DNA of 64,000 nt, from assembly GCF_025506275.1 (NCBI RefSeq), contig NZ_QYCP01000001.1, positions 1-64,000 on the forward strand, written 5' to 3'. The notes beneath the pieces are model-generated. The model made no database searches. It was not told the origin of the DNA and saw only the letters and a list, made by a program, of their open reading frames with translations. This document shows positions 17,448 to 26,781 of the stretch, one piece after another. The stretch comes from Brevibacterium permense. Lineage in GTDB: Bacteria > Actinomycetota > Actinomycetes > Actinomycetales > Brevibacteriaceae. Every line of letters starts with the position of its first letter. Positions within the stretch are counted from its first letter, which is position 1. Made by a program: the position numbers and the translations under genes.

Positions 17448-18452
17448 TCAGTCGAACAGGGAGCGAATCGTGTCGGTGATAGGGATTCCGCGTTCGGCCG
17501 CCTCGGCGCGATTGGCATAGCGCCGATCACCGGGCTGACGATCCATACCTGCGTCGCGGAGCATGTCGACGAATTCGCGGACGCGGCCCAGATAGGCGTC
17601 GTTGCCGCCTCGTTCGGGATTGATGACGATGAATAGCTGACCGGTCCGGAAGGTGTGGGCGCCCACGGGGGCCTCCGCGTCTACCTCATAGGTGAAGGCA
17701 CCGCCGGTCAGCCCTGCCGCGAGCGTTTCGATCATGAACGACAGCAGCGCACCCTTGTGCCCGCCGATGGGGCGGATGCCGCCGCCGTCGAGGATGGCGT
17801 TCGGATCCGTGGTATCCGCGCCAGTCGAGTCGACCCCGGTCCCGACCGGAACGTCCTGGCCCTCTGCCCGCAGCAGCTGCAGGTCCCCGTGTGACATCGA
17901 CGATGTGGAGAAGTCGAAGACGATCGGGGCCGCGTCAGCCACGGGCGTGGCGAAGCCGAACGGATTGGTGCTGAAGACCGGCCGGGTGGCCCCCTCGGGG
18001 ACGACGGCGAGCTTGCCGCTGGCGATCATTCCCATCGCCACCCGGCCGTCGCGGGCAAAGGCCTCGAGGTCGGGCCACAGGGCACTGAAGTGATGGGTAT
18101 TGCGCAGGGCGATGACGGCGACACCGGTGTCGTCGAGCGCTTGGTCGATCGCCGGCCTCGCCTCGGCGAGTGCGGGTTGGGCGAAACCGTTGTGACCGTC
18201 GATGCGGATATAGGAAGGGCCGACCACGTCGATGCTCGTTAGCGCGGCCCCATCTGCCCAACCGCGGGTCAGCGAATCGAGGTATCCGGCCACGCGGAAG
18301 ACTCCGTGGCTGAGAGTGCCGTCGCGTTCACAGGTGGCGCAGTTGGTCGCCAGCACTTCGGCGACTGATGGAGAGGCACCGGCTCCGATGAGCTTGGCTT
18401 CGATCGCTGAGACAAGATCATCGAAAGAGATGCAGTCGGGTTCATTCGTCAT
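17448..18452 (-). CDS. Ldh2/malate-lactate dehydrogenase family reductase, probably delta1-pyrroline-2-carboxylate reductase
   Basis: 334 residues, normal for the Ldh2 fold: CERDGTLSHGVFRVAGYL, ALRNTHHFSALWPDLEAFA (catalytic His region), FSTNPFGFATPV, and IGGHKGALLSFMIETLA. The family includes Pyr2C reductases that turn delta1-pyrroline-2-carboxylate into L-proline with NAD(P)H. Co-occurrence with a proline-racemase-family dehydratase and a D-amino-acid oxidase makes that the best assignment over malate or ureidoglycolate dehydrogenase. Last gene of the three-gene operon. Confidence 0.85.
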   Translation of the reverse strand: MTNEPDCISFDDLVSAIEAKLIGAGASPSVAEVLATNCATCERDGTLSHGVFRVAGYLDSLTRGWADGAALTSIDVVGPSYIRIDGHNGFAQPALAEARPAIDQALDDTGVAVIALRNTHHFSALWPDLEAFARDGRVAMGMIASGKLAVVPEGATRPVFSTNPFGFATPVADAAPIVFDFSTSSMSHGDLQLLRAEGQDVPVGTGVDSTGADTTDPNAILDGGGIRPIGGHKGALLSFMIETLAAGLTGGAFTYEVDAEAPVGAHTFRTGQLFIVINPERGGNDAYLGRVREFVDMLRDAGMDRQPGDRRYANRAEAAERGIPITDTIRSLFD

Positions 18453-18557
18453 TGTGCGCTCCTCGTGTGCAACGAATCGTGTCGGCTTCGACCATTGCCC
18501 TCAATCAGCAGACTACCGCTCGAACAGTCATCGATCCTGCCCCGCCATATCCGCTTC

Positions 18558-19649
18558 TCAACTGTCGACTCCTGGTTCCGCTGCGCTCGTACCACCGCTC
18601 CAGATGTCGCCGACGGTAAAGCCGACCGGAAACGGATCATCGGCCTCGAGCACGAGCTGCTGGAATCCTGTGATCCACCCGCGCCCGGTGATCGAAGTGA
18701 TGACGGCTGGAATTCCGCCGATCTCGGTCTCTTCCTTCACCCCGGCGGTGAAGGTCGTGCCCATCATCGATTCGTGGACGAATCGCTGGCCGACGCGCAG
18801 TTCGCCGCGGGCGTGCTTGGCCGCCACTCGACCGCTCGTACCGGTGCCGCACGGAGAGCGGTCAAAAGTCCCGGTCCACGTACTCGGATCGCCGAGGTCG
18901 ACGATGCCGTTGGGCAGGACGACCGCGTTGCGTCCGTCAGTGCCCTCTGTTCGGGCGGGTCCGTGGATCAGCGGCAGACCGATCGAATCGATTTCAGGGA
19001 TGAGAGGATGCCTCACCTCGAAAGTCTCGTTCGCCGCCTGCCGCAACACGCTGGCTGCCCTGATGATCTCCTTGGCATTGCCCGGATCAAGCTCCACGCC
19101 GAGGTTGTCCGCCGCAGTCTGTACGTAGAATTGACCACCGAAGACGATGTCGACGGGGATCGTCCCGTACCCCTGCACCTCGAGAGGCAGGTCGAGTCCG
19201 TGGACGAAAGCCGGAACATTATCGAAGGTCACCGACTTCGCTCGGCCGGCCTCCACCTCGGCGCGGACCGTGACGACACCGGCGGCGGTATCGACCTGCA
19301 GCTCGGTGACCGGTTCGCTGACATCGACGGACCCCGTCTCGATCAGCGCCGTGACGGTGCAGATGAGGTTCGAACCGGACATCGGCTTGAACCCGCCCTG
19401 CTCCATGACGATCATTCCGAAATCGCAGCTCGGATCCGTCGCCGGCACGACGATCGGGGAGCACAGGCCGGGATAGCCGCGGGGTTCGTGGAGGATGAGG
19501 TTCCGGAAGTCGTCGAGGTGCTCTTCGCAGTAGCGCAGCTTCTCGGCTATCGTCGCACCTTTGACCCGCAGTCCCGAGCCGATGAGCACTCGGCCGGGTT
19601 CGCCGGCCGCGTGGACATCGACTGCCTGAATGAGCTGTCTGTTCTTCAC
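18558..19649 (-). CDS. Proline racemase family protein, probable hydroxyproline dehydratase/epimerase
   Basis: 363 residues with the family core VDVHAAGEPGRV and two acid/base motifs. The first catalytic site reads KPMSGSN with Ser91 in place of the racemase cysteine; the second is DRSPCGTGTSG with Cys267. Published family work links Ser/Cys pairs to trans-3-hydroxy-L-proline dehydratase and 4-hydroxyproline 2-epimerase activity, Cys/Cys to racemase/epimerase and Cys/Thr to t3Hyp dehydratase. With the adjacent reductase and oxidase this suggests use of hydroxyprolines. Intergenic spacing of ~105 bp to both neighbours. Confidence 0.87.
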   Translation of the reverse strand: MKNRQLIQAVDVHAAGEPGRVLIGSGLRVKGATIAEKLRYCEEHLDDFRNLILHEPRGYPGLCSPIVVPATDPSCDFGMIVMEQGGFKPMSGSNLICTVTALIETGSVDVSEPVTELQVDTAAGVVTVRAEVEAGRAKSVTFDNVPAFVHGLDLPLEVQGYGTIPVDIVFGGQFYVQTAADNLGVELDPGNAKEIIRAASVLRQAANETFEVRHPLIPEIDSIGLPLIHGPARTEGTDGRNAVVLPNGIVDLGDPSTWTGTFDRSPCGTGTSGRVAAKHARGELRVGQRFVHESMMGTTFTAGVKEETEIGGIPAVITSITGRGWITGFQQLVLEADDPFPVGFTVGDIWSGGTSAAEPGVDS

Positions 19650-19765
19650 GTTCCCTCGTCTCTGTTCGGGCGGGCCTCAGACACGACTTCGCTGCCCGTG
19701 ACTTGCTGTGTGGTCATGAGCCCATCCTCGTCCGTTCGGGTCCGTGTGGCGTTGGCGTGAGTCGT

Positions 19766-21013
19766 TCAGAATCGGTTCGGGGACACGCGTGCGAGCAGTT
19801 CGTCGGGAAGCGTCGAATGCCCGTCGGATATGAGTCCGGCAAGCAGTCGGGCAGATCCCGGTGCCAGTGTCAGACCGAGCATCGAATGTCCGGAATTGAT
19901 GTAGGCGTTCTTCACGGAGTCCAGGCGCCCGATGACGGGAAGGCCATCGGGAGTCATGGGGCGCGACCCAGCCCATGGAGCCAGTTCTCCCTGACCGTCG
20001 CCCCAATCGCGGAATGCTTCCTGAGCCGCCCGGCGGATCGCGTCGACGCGAACCTCGTTGACGTTGTCGTCCGTGCTGCCGAACTCCATCGTGCCGGCGA
20101 GCCTGAGCTTGCCGTTCAGCGGAGTGACGGCGACGCGAGCATCTTCGAGAGTCAGAGATGTGCGCAGCCGAATCGGAGCAGGTGAGTAGTCGAGGCTGTA
20201 GCCCTTGCCCGAGCAGATCGGGATCTTCTGGCCGAGTTGCTTGGCCAGAGCCCCGGACGGAACGCCGGCGGAGATGACAAGAGCGTCAGTTGCGATGACC
20301 TCAGCATCGGAGGTGACGACGGCGGTCACGGCGTCACCGGAACGGACTAAGTGTCCGACGCTGGTGTTCTCCCGCACGATGACACCGAGAGCGGAGAGTT
20401 TCGCGAGAAGGCCCGCCGTCAGGGAGTCGGGTTCGATCTGTCGGTCGGCGGAGAAGAACAGACCGTGGCGGATGCGACTGCTCAGGGCCGGTTCGGCTTC
20501 GCGTACAGCATCGTCGTGGAGGCGCAGCGGGTGGTGGCCAGCAGCTTCGAAGGCCGGCAGGCTCGCGCAGTGCTCATCGAAGCGTTCCCGAGTCTCGAAG
20601 GCCAACAGCACACCGCGGTCGTGCATCTCGAAGTCGATGCCTTGGGTCTGGTACTCGTCGAAGAGGTCGTTCGCGTCCTCGCCGAGACGCAGGTGGAGAT
20701 CGAGGCCGGCTTCGAAGTCACGCGCATTGCAGTGTGCGGCCATCTGCAGCAGAAATCTGAGGTAGCCGGGTGCGAGCGACGGTCTGATCGACAGCGGACT
20801 GTCGGGCCTGAGCATCCATCGGATCCCCTGAAGCAGCACCCCTGGGGCGGGTACCGGAGTGCTCTCGGCAATGGCGATCTTCGCGGCGTTCCCGCGCGAG
20901 GCGCCGGCGCCGCAACGGGCGGCCTCGATGACGGTGACCGTGTGCCCTCGCAGAGCCAGTTCGTAAGCGCTGGTCAACCCGACCACGCCGCCTCCGATGA
21001 TGACTGTCTTCAT
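19766..21013 (-). CDS. FAD-dependent D-amino acid oxidase/dehydrogenase (DadA-like)
   Basis: 415 residues from ATG 21013, preceded by GGAGGG. N-terminal Rossmann MKTVIIGGGVVGLTSAYELA, a DAO-fold middle (FSADRQIEPDSLTAGL) and C-terminal FAD contact YINSGHSMLGLTLAPGSA. The family oxidises D-amino acids to imino acids; in hydroxyproline clusters the homologue oxidises cis-4-hydroxy-D-proline. First gene of the operon, so the promoter lies between it and tRNA-Ser. D-alanine is an alternative substrate. Confidence 0.9.
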   Translation of the reverse strand: MKTVIIGGGVVGLTSAYELALRGHTVTVIEAARCGAGASRGNAAKIAIAESTPVPAPGVLLQGIRWMLRPDSPLSIRPSLAPGYLRFLLQMAAHCNARDFEAGLDLHLRLGEDANDLFDEYQTQGIDFEMHDRGVLLAFETRERFDEHCASLPAFEAAGHHPLRLHDDAVREAEPALSSRIRHGLFFSADRQIEPDSLTAGLLAKLSALGVIVRENTSVGHLVRSGDAVTAVVTSDAEVIATDALVISAGVPSGALAKQLGQKIPICSGKGYSLDYSPAPIRLRTSLTLEDARVAVTPLNGKLRLAGTMEFGSTDDNVNEVRVDAIRRAAQEAFRDWGDGQGELAPWAGSRPMTPDGLPVIGRLDSVKNAYINSGHSMLGLTLAPGSARLLAGLISDGHSTLPDELLARVSPNRF

Positions 21014-21152
21014 TCGGTTGCCCTCCGTTGGTCCCCGAATCGGCGGTTTCGTCACCTCGCCAGAGCCGAGGACGCCGAAATTCCAATCAGTCTAGGACAA
21101 TCCATTGCAGGACACGCCGGGCGGTCCTTGAGAGAAGACAGGTCGGAAACGC

Positions 21153-21189
21153 AGAACCCCTGCGACCTGATCCAGATCGCAGGGGTTCT
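21153..21189 (-). terminator. Hairpin after tRNA-Ser(GCU)
   Basis: AGAACCCCTGCGA (21153-21165) pairs perfectly with 21177-21189. It begins 9 nt past the tRNA 3' end in the leftward direction. There is no clear T run, so it may act with a downstream pause or process the 3' end. Confidence 0.65.
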
Positions 21190-21197
21190 GCCAAACG

Positions 21198-21286
21198 CGG
21201 AGCCGGTGGGATTTGAACCCACGGTCCCCCTATCGGAGGACTTCACCTTAGCAGGGTGACGCTTTCGGCCGCTCAGCCACGACTCC
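21198..21286 (-). tRNA. tRNA-Ser (anticodon GCU)
   Basis: Minus-strand class II tRNA: acceptor GGAGTCG... pairs at GGAGTC/GGCTCC ends, anticodon loop with GCT inside CACCCTGCTAAGGTG, a long variable arm (TCCTCCGATAGGGGGA) and T-arm GTGGG-TTCAAAT-CCCAC. Long variable arm and GCT confirm serine. Confidence 0.93.
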
Positions 21287-21660
21287 ATCTGCACTGCGGT
21301 GATCTGCTCCGGCGAAATGCCCGCCGACAGACCCTCCAGCACTACGGGTACAGCCTAAGGGAAAGGAGCCATCCAGGGCAAAGCGCGGCTGCGGAGAGTG
21401 GGCTTCGTCATAGTCGAGTCGACCTGTGATGGGCGCGAATCCGGGCCGAACGTCCCCTTTGTTCCGCTCCCCCACACCGGAATTCCAGCATTCATCAATG
21501 TGCAGGCGTAAAATCGGCGTGATGTGCTTTGCGGTCTGGTCTCAGATCTTCGCAGGAACGCCGGTAGAAAAACCGAATGCCGCGGTGTGCCCTGCGCCGG
21601 AAACGAGAACGGCGAGCGGGCCGTACTGCACGAGAAGACAGTTTTTGAGGAGTAGACAAC
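21287..21660. other. Intergenic region between tRNA-Ser(GCU) and the LCP gene
   Basis: 374 nt with no convincing gene. It must contain the leftward tRNA-Ser promoter and the rightward promoter of the LCP gene. A GAGGAG ribosome-binding site at about 21647-21652 precedes the TTG start at 21661. Confidence 0.4.
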
Positions 21661-24177
21661 TTGCCAGAGTTTCCCCCTGACAAGCGCGGACCGCATGGGA
21701 GCGACCCCGATTCCCAGACAGCTGGTCGTCGGCTCCGCGCCTCCTCTCGCCCCCGGTTCCGCGGCGACACCGCCGCCAGTGAAAGCGACTCGACACCGCA
21801 GTCGAGCTCGCCGCAACAGAATTCTCGGCAGTCTGAGCCTCGCCGCTCGGACTCCCAGCGTCGCGACTCGCAGCAGCTGCCGACCTCGGCGGTGAACCCT
21901 CGCCGGTCCCGCTCGAACTCGGACCAGAACCCCGTCCAGAAGTCTGGTCAGGGCTCCACACGGTCAGCCGATGCCCGATCCGACTATTCGTTCCGCACAA
22001 GCTCCCGCCGATCCGACGATTCATCTGACAGCCGACTCGGCGACAGCCCCCGTGGAGACGGATCAGCGACCCGCTCGCCGCATGCACCGCCTCCGCGCCC
22101 GGTTGCCCCACGCACTCGACGCGAAGCCCGCATGCTGCGAGCTGCCGCCGCCAGCGGAGCCTCTGCGGCCGGAGTGGCCGCGGCAGCAAGCTCGAACACA
22201 CAGGATGATCCGGGCGCCGGCTCACGGCGCGGTCCTGCCCACGATGCTCCGCGCACCTTCGCACGGGACGAATCGGCCGCCTCGGCGAGGGATTCCCGCG
22301 ACGACGACCGCGCAGACAGCGACGTCGACACGGATTCCGCTCCGACAACTCGCCGCGACGCCCGCGAACGGCATGCAGCCGAATCCCGCGGTCGGGGCCG
22401 GAAGAGGGCATCCGGTGCACGGTCAGCGCGCGGCGCCGCGGCCGCAGCAGCCGTCGGCGCCGGCGGCACGGCCGCAGCTGCCAGGTCGTCCTCCGAAAGA
22501 TCATCCAACGGCGACTTCGCCCACGGCGAGAGATCGACCGGACGCGGTCACGGACGGTCCCGCCGTCATTCCTCCCGCCTCGGTGAATCGTTCCCCAGCC
22601 TCGTCGGCTGGACCTCTCTGAGCACCCTGCTGCCCGGTGTCGGGCTGCTGCGCACACGCTTCCGGCCCGTCGGACTCATCGTCTTCGGTCTCTTCGTCCT
22701 CACTCTGCTCGTCGGGCTCGTCTATCTGCTGGTCAAGGGACCCGTGCGCGCGGTCGCCACGGTCGTCGCCAGCCCCTCGCTGCTCAACTTCCTCGCCATC
22801 GCCGCCGTGCTCGTGGCCGTGATCTGGATCCTCGTGATGGTCGTATCCCATCTCGGCCTGCGTCGCGGGCACCGATACCGGCCCTGGCAGAACAAGATGG
22901 CCGGCGTCCTCGTCGTCTCCCTCGCCCTTATCATCGGCATCCCGCTCGGCGTCGGATCGGTCTTCGCCCGCGTGCAGTCCGACACGGTTGCCAGTCTCTT
23001 CGGCGACAGTACGGGCAAATCTCACAGCGCCGAAGAACTCTGGGCCGACAAGCCCTATATCAATGTCTTCCTCATGGGCCGCGACAACGGCGACGACCGT
23101 GAGGGCACCCGCCCGGACACGATGCTCGTGGCCTCCATCGACACGAAGACCGGCAACGCCGCGCTCATCTCCGTGCCCCGTAACCTCGCGTTCCCGGTCT
23201 TCCCCGAAGGCAGCGAACTCGACAAGGCGTGGCCCGACGGATTCCGCCCCTCCGGCGACTCCTCGCAGGACCTCATCAACGCCGTGTGGCAGTGGGGCGA
23301 ACAGAACCCCGACCAGATCGGCAATACGCACGGACTCGAACCGGGAATGTGGGCGACGATGCAAGCAGTCGAGGGCTCTCTGGGCCTCAAACTCGACTAT
23401 TGGTCCTCGGTCGACATGGCCGGATTCGAAGACGTCGTCGACGCCATCGGCGGAGTGAAGATCGACGTCGAACGCCCGATCCCGATGGGCGGCGGAAAGT
23501 CGATGTCGGGTGTGAAGAACGAGATCTACGGCTGGGTCGATCCGGGCCCGCAGACGCTCAAGGGCAAGGACGCACTCTGGTACGTCCGCTCCCGCGAAGG
23601 CAGCGACAACTACGACCGCATGTGCCGCCAGCAGCGGATGCTCAAGACCACGCTCGAGCAGATCGATCCGCAGGAGATCGCCACGGCCTATCCGAAGCTC
23701 GCGAACTCCGCGACGCGGAACATCGCCACGTCGATCCCGCAGAACGAGATCCCCGCATTCATCGAACTCGCCATGATGATGCAGAAGGGCGACGTCACCA
23801 CGGTTCAGATCAACAACGACGTCACCCCGACCTATGACCCTGACTACGACGTCCTCCACAAATGGATCCTCGACGAGGTCAAGGGCGCATCCGACGGCGA
23901 GGAGACCCCGAAGCCGACGAACGACGGCAGCAAGTCCCAGGAATCTGAGGAAAGCACGGACTCGGCCGAGGACAGCACCGAAGACACTGCCACCGGTGAA
24001 CCAGCCGATTCCGCGGATGGATCCACGGATGAGGCCGGCGCCGAGGCGGACGCCACCGAAGCGGCAACGCCGGGTGAGCCCAACGCCGAAGGCAAGTGCT
24101 ACCCGAAGGGCTTCAAGCCCGGTGACGATTTCCCCGGCTACCCCGGGCCCAACGGCGGAACCGGCGAGCAGGGGTGA
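21661..24177 (+). CDS. LytR-CpsA-Psr (LCP) family protein
   Basis: 838 residues, initiated at TTG 21661 with GAGGAG upstream. Residues ~1-300 are low-complexity Ser/Arg/Asp-rich and probably disordered in the cytoplasm. Then three hydrophobic segments (about 330-440), then the extracytoplasmic LCP domain: NVFLMGRDNGDDREGTRPDT, LISVPRNL, and RSREGSDNYDRMCRQQRML. The last ~110 residues are an acidic Glu/Ser/Thr-rich tail. LCP proteins transfer undecaprenyl-linked glycopolymers to peptidoglycan. The next gene overlaps by 4 bp. Confidence 0.93.
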   Translation: MPEFPPDKRGPHGSDPDSQTAGRRLRASSRPRFRGDTAASESDSTPQSSSPQQNSRQSEPRRSDSQRRDSQQLPTSAVNPRRSRSNSDQNPVQKSGQGSTRSADARSDYSFRTSSRRSDDSSDSRLGDSPRGDGSATRSPHAPPPRPVAPRTRREARMLRAAAASGASAAGVAAAASSNTQDDPGAGSRRGPAHDAPRTFARDESAASARDSRDDDRADSDVDTDSAPTTRRDARERHAAESRGRGRKRASGARSARGAAAAAAVGAGGTAAAARSSSERSSNGDFAHGERSTGRGHGRSRRHSSRLGESFPSLVGWTSLSTLLPGVGLLRTRFRPVGLIVFGLFVLTLLVGLVYLLVKGPVRAVATVVASPSLLNFLAIAAVLVAVIWILVMVVSHLGLRRGHRYRPWQNKMAGVLVVSLALIIGIPLGVGSVFARVQSDTVASLFGDSTGKSHSAEELWADKPYINVFLMGRDNGDDREGTRPDTMLVASIDTKTGNAALISVPRNLAFPVFPEGSELDKAWPDGFRPSGDSSQDLINAVWQWGEQNPDQIGNTHGLEPGMWATMQAVEGSLGLKLDYWSSVDMAGFEDVVDAIGGVKIDVERPIPMGGGKSMSGVKNEIYGWVDPGPQTLKGKDALWYVRSREGSDNYDRMCRQQRMLKTTLEQIDPQEIATAYPKLANSATRNIATSIPQNEIPAFIELAMMMQKGDVTTVQINNDVTPTYDPDYDVLHKWILDEVKGASDGEETPKPTNDGSKSQESEESTDSAEDSTEDTATGEPADSADGSTDEAGAEADATEAATPGEPNAEGKCYPKGFKPGDDFPGYPGPNGGTGEQG

Positions 24178-26525
24178 GTCAGGCTTCACAGACTCCTGCC
24201 CCCGCGGTCGCGATCATCGGTGTCGGACCGCGAGGTCTCACCGTTCTGGAGAGGCTCGTGGCTCTGGCTGCGAAACGCTTCGCCGGCACCGTCGGCGCGT
24301 CCCGCAGCGCGGCTGACGCCACCACCGAGACTGCGCTGACCATCCACCTCATCGACCCGTACCCGCCCGGCGCGGGAATCGTGTGGCGCACCGACCAGCC
24401 CGAGTCTCTGCTGATGAACACCACCATCGCCGAGCAGACCGTCTTCCCCGACTCCAGCTGCAGCTTCCTCGGCCCCGACGAAGCACCGACCGGACCGTCC
24501 ATGGCCGAGTGGTACCTTGCCAACGGCGGCACCGAACCGCTGCACTCGACCTTCCCCAGCCGCAGCCTCTACGGCCGCTACCTCCGCGACGCCTACCGGC
24601 GCATCCGCGAGGGCGCACCGGACTTCGTCGAGATCGTCGAACACCGGACGAAGGCCGAATCCGTCATCGACCTGCCCGCAATGGACCTCCCCCAATCGGT
24701 GGCAGAGAGTTCACGTGCCACTGTCCCCGAGCAGCTCGTGCGCTGCCAGAACGGCACGACGATCGTCGCCAGCGCCGTCGTGCTCGCCGTCGGTCACATC
24801 CCCAGCGCTCAGCCGGAGGAGCGCGCCCGCCTCGCCGCTTTCGCCGAACTGGGCGGCGGCCTGTACCTGCCGCAGGGTCTGCCCGCGGAAACCCCCGTCA
24901 CCGAGGTGGCCCCCGGTGAGCGGGTCATCGTCCGTGGCATGGGGCTCAACTACTTCGACCTGCAGACTCTGTTCACTCATGAGCGGGGCGGTCGATATGA
25001 GGCGCAGACCGGCGGACTGCTGCGATATGTGCCCAGCGGTGACGAACCGCGGCTGGCGCTGGGATCACGACGCGGAATCCCGTACCGCAGCAAACCGATC
25101 TGTCATGAACATCCTCGGCGGGACTGGCCCCTGCGGTATTTCACGAAGGACAATATCGCTCTGCTCGCCGGGATCGAGAACCTCGGCGGGGAACGCAAGG
25201 CCGATGCCCGATTCAATGATCAGCTGTGGCCACTCATCCTCGCCGACCTGCGTTTGGCGTACTATCACACGCTCTCCCAGGTCCGTCCCGAAGCGTTCGC
25301 CGATGACCCGGGCCAGCTGCGCGAGGCCATCGGCGAAGCCGTCTCACGCCACCTGACCCGACGCACCTGGCAGGAGACCCACCCGCAGCAGGCGGGCGAA
25401 GCCGGCGCGACCGAGGCTCGGGCCGCCGCGACCGCTCGCGCTGCGGCAAGCGCCACGGCCGCGACCAGCGCTGCGCGAACAGCCAGCGCCGCGGCCGCGA
25501 CCAGCGCTGCACGAACAGCCAGCGCCACGGCCACCGAGGATCCCGCCCGTCAGGGCCGCGTCACCCGCGAGGCCTTCGCCTGGTCGGAGATCGAAGAGGC
25601 ACTCGTGCCCGATCCCGCCGACCGCATGTCACTGCACACCCTGCTCGACCCGCTCGAAGGCGAGCTCTTCACCAGCCGTGAGCCGGGAGAGGCAGGTTCT
25701 CTGCACGAGTGGATGCTCGACTTCCTGCGCACCGACCTGCGCAGCTCTCTGGCCGGTCCGACCGGCAGCCCGGAGAAGGCGCTCTTCACCGTGCTGTGGC
25801 AGTCCCGGATGCTGCTCAAGGAGCTCATCGTCGCAGGCCACATCGACCGCGTGAGCATCGACATGGAGATCCTCGGCTGGTTCGAGGGCTTCGTCTCCGG
25901 CATCTGCGATGGACCTCCCCCACAGCGGATCGCCGAACTCATCGCCCTCGCCGAGGCGGGAATCGTGTCCTTCATCGGCCCCGATATGCGTATCGAAGAG
26001 AACCCTGACGCTCTCCGCGAGAATCCAGAGGCGCCCGAAGCTGAAGCAGAGAACGCAAGTTCCGGCATCACCGCACGCCCGGACGGGGTCGAGAGCCACA
26101 CTGCCGAAGCAAAGGGACTCACCAATGAGGCGCAGAAGCCGCGGCCAGAGATCTTCACAGTGACCTCTGCTCAGGCCGCTGGAGCGATCACGGGCAGCGT
26201 CGTCATCGATGCCGCGTCTCCGACGAACTCCGTCTCGCGCGCAGCCGATGTCCTGCTGTACGGGATGCTCGAACGCGGTCAGCTCACCGCGGCCCGCCTG
26301 ACCTTGGACGACGGTCGGGAGAAGTTACTCAACGGACTCGCCCTCACGTCTCGGCCGTACCGCACGATCGATGTCGAGGGCAACGTCCACCCGCGCCGGT
26401 TCGCTCTGTCGATCCAACTGTCGTCGAAGCAGTGGGGGCTGGCGATCGCAGCGAATCCGGGCACGAACGCGGCCACGCTCAACGACTCGCACGCAGCCGC
26501 CGAGGCGATCCTCGACCTCCTCTGA
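24174..26525 (+). CDS. FAD/NAD(P)-binding protein (NAD_binding_9 type)
   Basis: 783 residues, GTG start overlapping the LCP stop (GTGA). N-terminal dinucleotide-binding motif VAIIGVGPRGLTVLERL, a second nucleotide-fold signature VVLAVGHIPSAQPEER, and RGMGLNYFDLQTLFTHERGG. Family members are uncharacterised flavoproteins, often in cell-envelope or siderophore contexts. An Ala/Thr/Arg-rich insertion at about residues 400-455 is encoded by a 36-bp DNA tandem repeat and interrupts the domain. Acting on the same pathway as LCP is inferred only from coupling. Confidence 0.82.
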   Translation: MSQASQTPAPAVAIIGVGPRGLTVLERLVALAAKRFAGTVGASRSAADATTETALTIHLIDPYPPGAGIVWRTDQPESLLMNTTIAEQTVFPDSSCSFLGPDEAPTGPSMAEWYLANGGTEPLHSTFPSRSLYGRYLRDAYRRIREGAPDFVEIVEHRTKAESVIDLPAMDLPQSVAESSRATVPEQLVRCQNGTTIVASAVVLAVGHIPSAQPEERARLAAFAELGGGLYLPQGLPAETPVTEVAPGERVIVRGMGLNYFDLQTLFTHERGGRYEAQTGGLLRYVPSGDEPRLALGSRRGIPYRSKPICHEHPRRDWPLRYFTKDNIALLAGIENLGGERKADARFNDQLWPLILADLRLAYYHTLSQVRPEAFADDPGQLREAIGEAVSRHLTRRTWQETHPQQAGEAGATEARAAATARAAASATAATSAARTASAAAATSAARTASATATEDPARQGRVTREAFAWSEIEEALVPDPADRMSLHTLLDPLEGELFTSREPGEAGSLHEWMLDFLRTDLRSSLAGPTGSPEKALFTVLWQSRMLLKELIVAGHIDRVSIDMEILGWFEGFVSGICDGPPPQRIAELIALAEAGIVSFIGPDMRIEENPDALRENPEAPEAEAENASSGITARPDGVESHTAEAKGLTNEAQKPRPEIFTVTSAQAAGAITGSVVIDAASPTNSVSRAADVLLYGMLERGQLTAARLTLDDGREKLLNGLALTSRPYRTIDVEGNVHPRRFALSIQLSSKQWGLAIAANPGTNAATLNDSHAAAEAILDLL
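25456..25527 (+). repeat. 36-bp tandem repeat (2 copies) inside the FAD protein
   Basis: Two 36-nt units, 25456-25491 and 25492-25527, differ at two positions. They encode AATSAARTASA-like units in an alanine-rich linker. Length is a multiple of three, so copy change keeps the frame. Confidence 0.85.
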
Positions 26526-26680
26526 CACCCCGCACCAAGTCCGCGCAACCTAGGTACTCACACCACCGCCGCCTGCGACTCTCGGCCCATCCGCGACTCC
26601 GCGGACGCTGACGACCCAGTTCCGCCAGCGCCCCACACCACCCGCGGCAGTTGCCGAAATCCGCGCCGCGCAATGCACGA

Positions 26681-26762
26681 GGCGAGTTTCGGTACACCCT
26701 TCTCTGTAATGCACATGGAAGAAAGTGAGCATTTCAGAAAAGGGTGTACCGAAACAGCCTCA
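26681..26762. repeat. Long imperfect palindrome between convergent genes
   Basis: GTTTCGGTACACCCTT (26686-26701) is perfectly complemented by 26740-26755. Pairing continues inward as CTCTGTAATGCACA against TGAGCATTTCAGAA with a few mismatches, and outward as GAGGC/GCCTC. Arms are therefore ~38 nt around a very short loop. It separates the convergent FAD-protein and YhgE genes and may be a bidirectional terminator or a REP-like element. The rest of the 256-nt gap (26526-26781) shows nothing else. Confidence 0.8.
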
Positions 26763-26781
26763 GGCGCGGCAGCCCCGGCGA

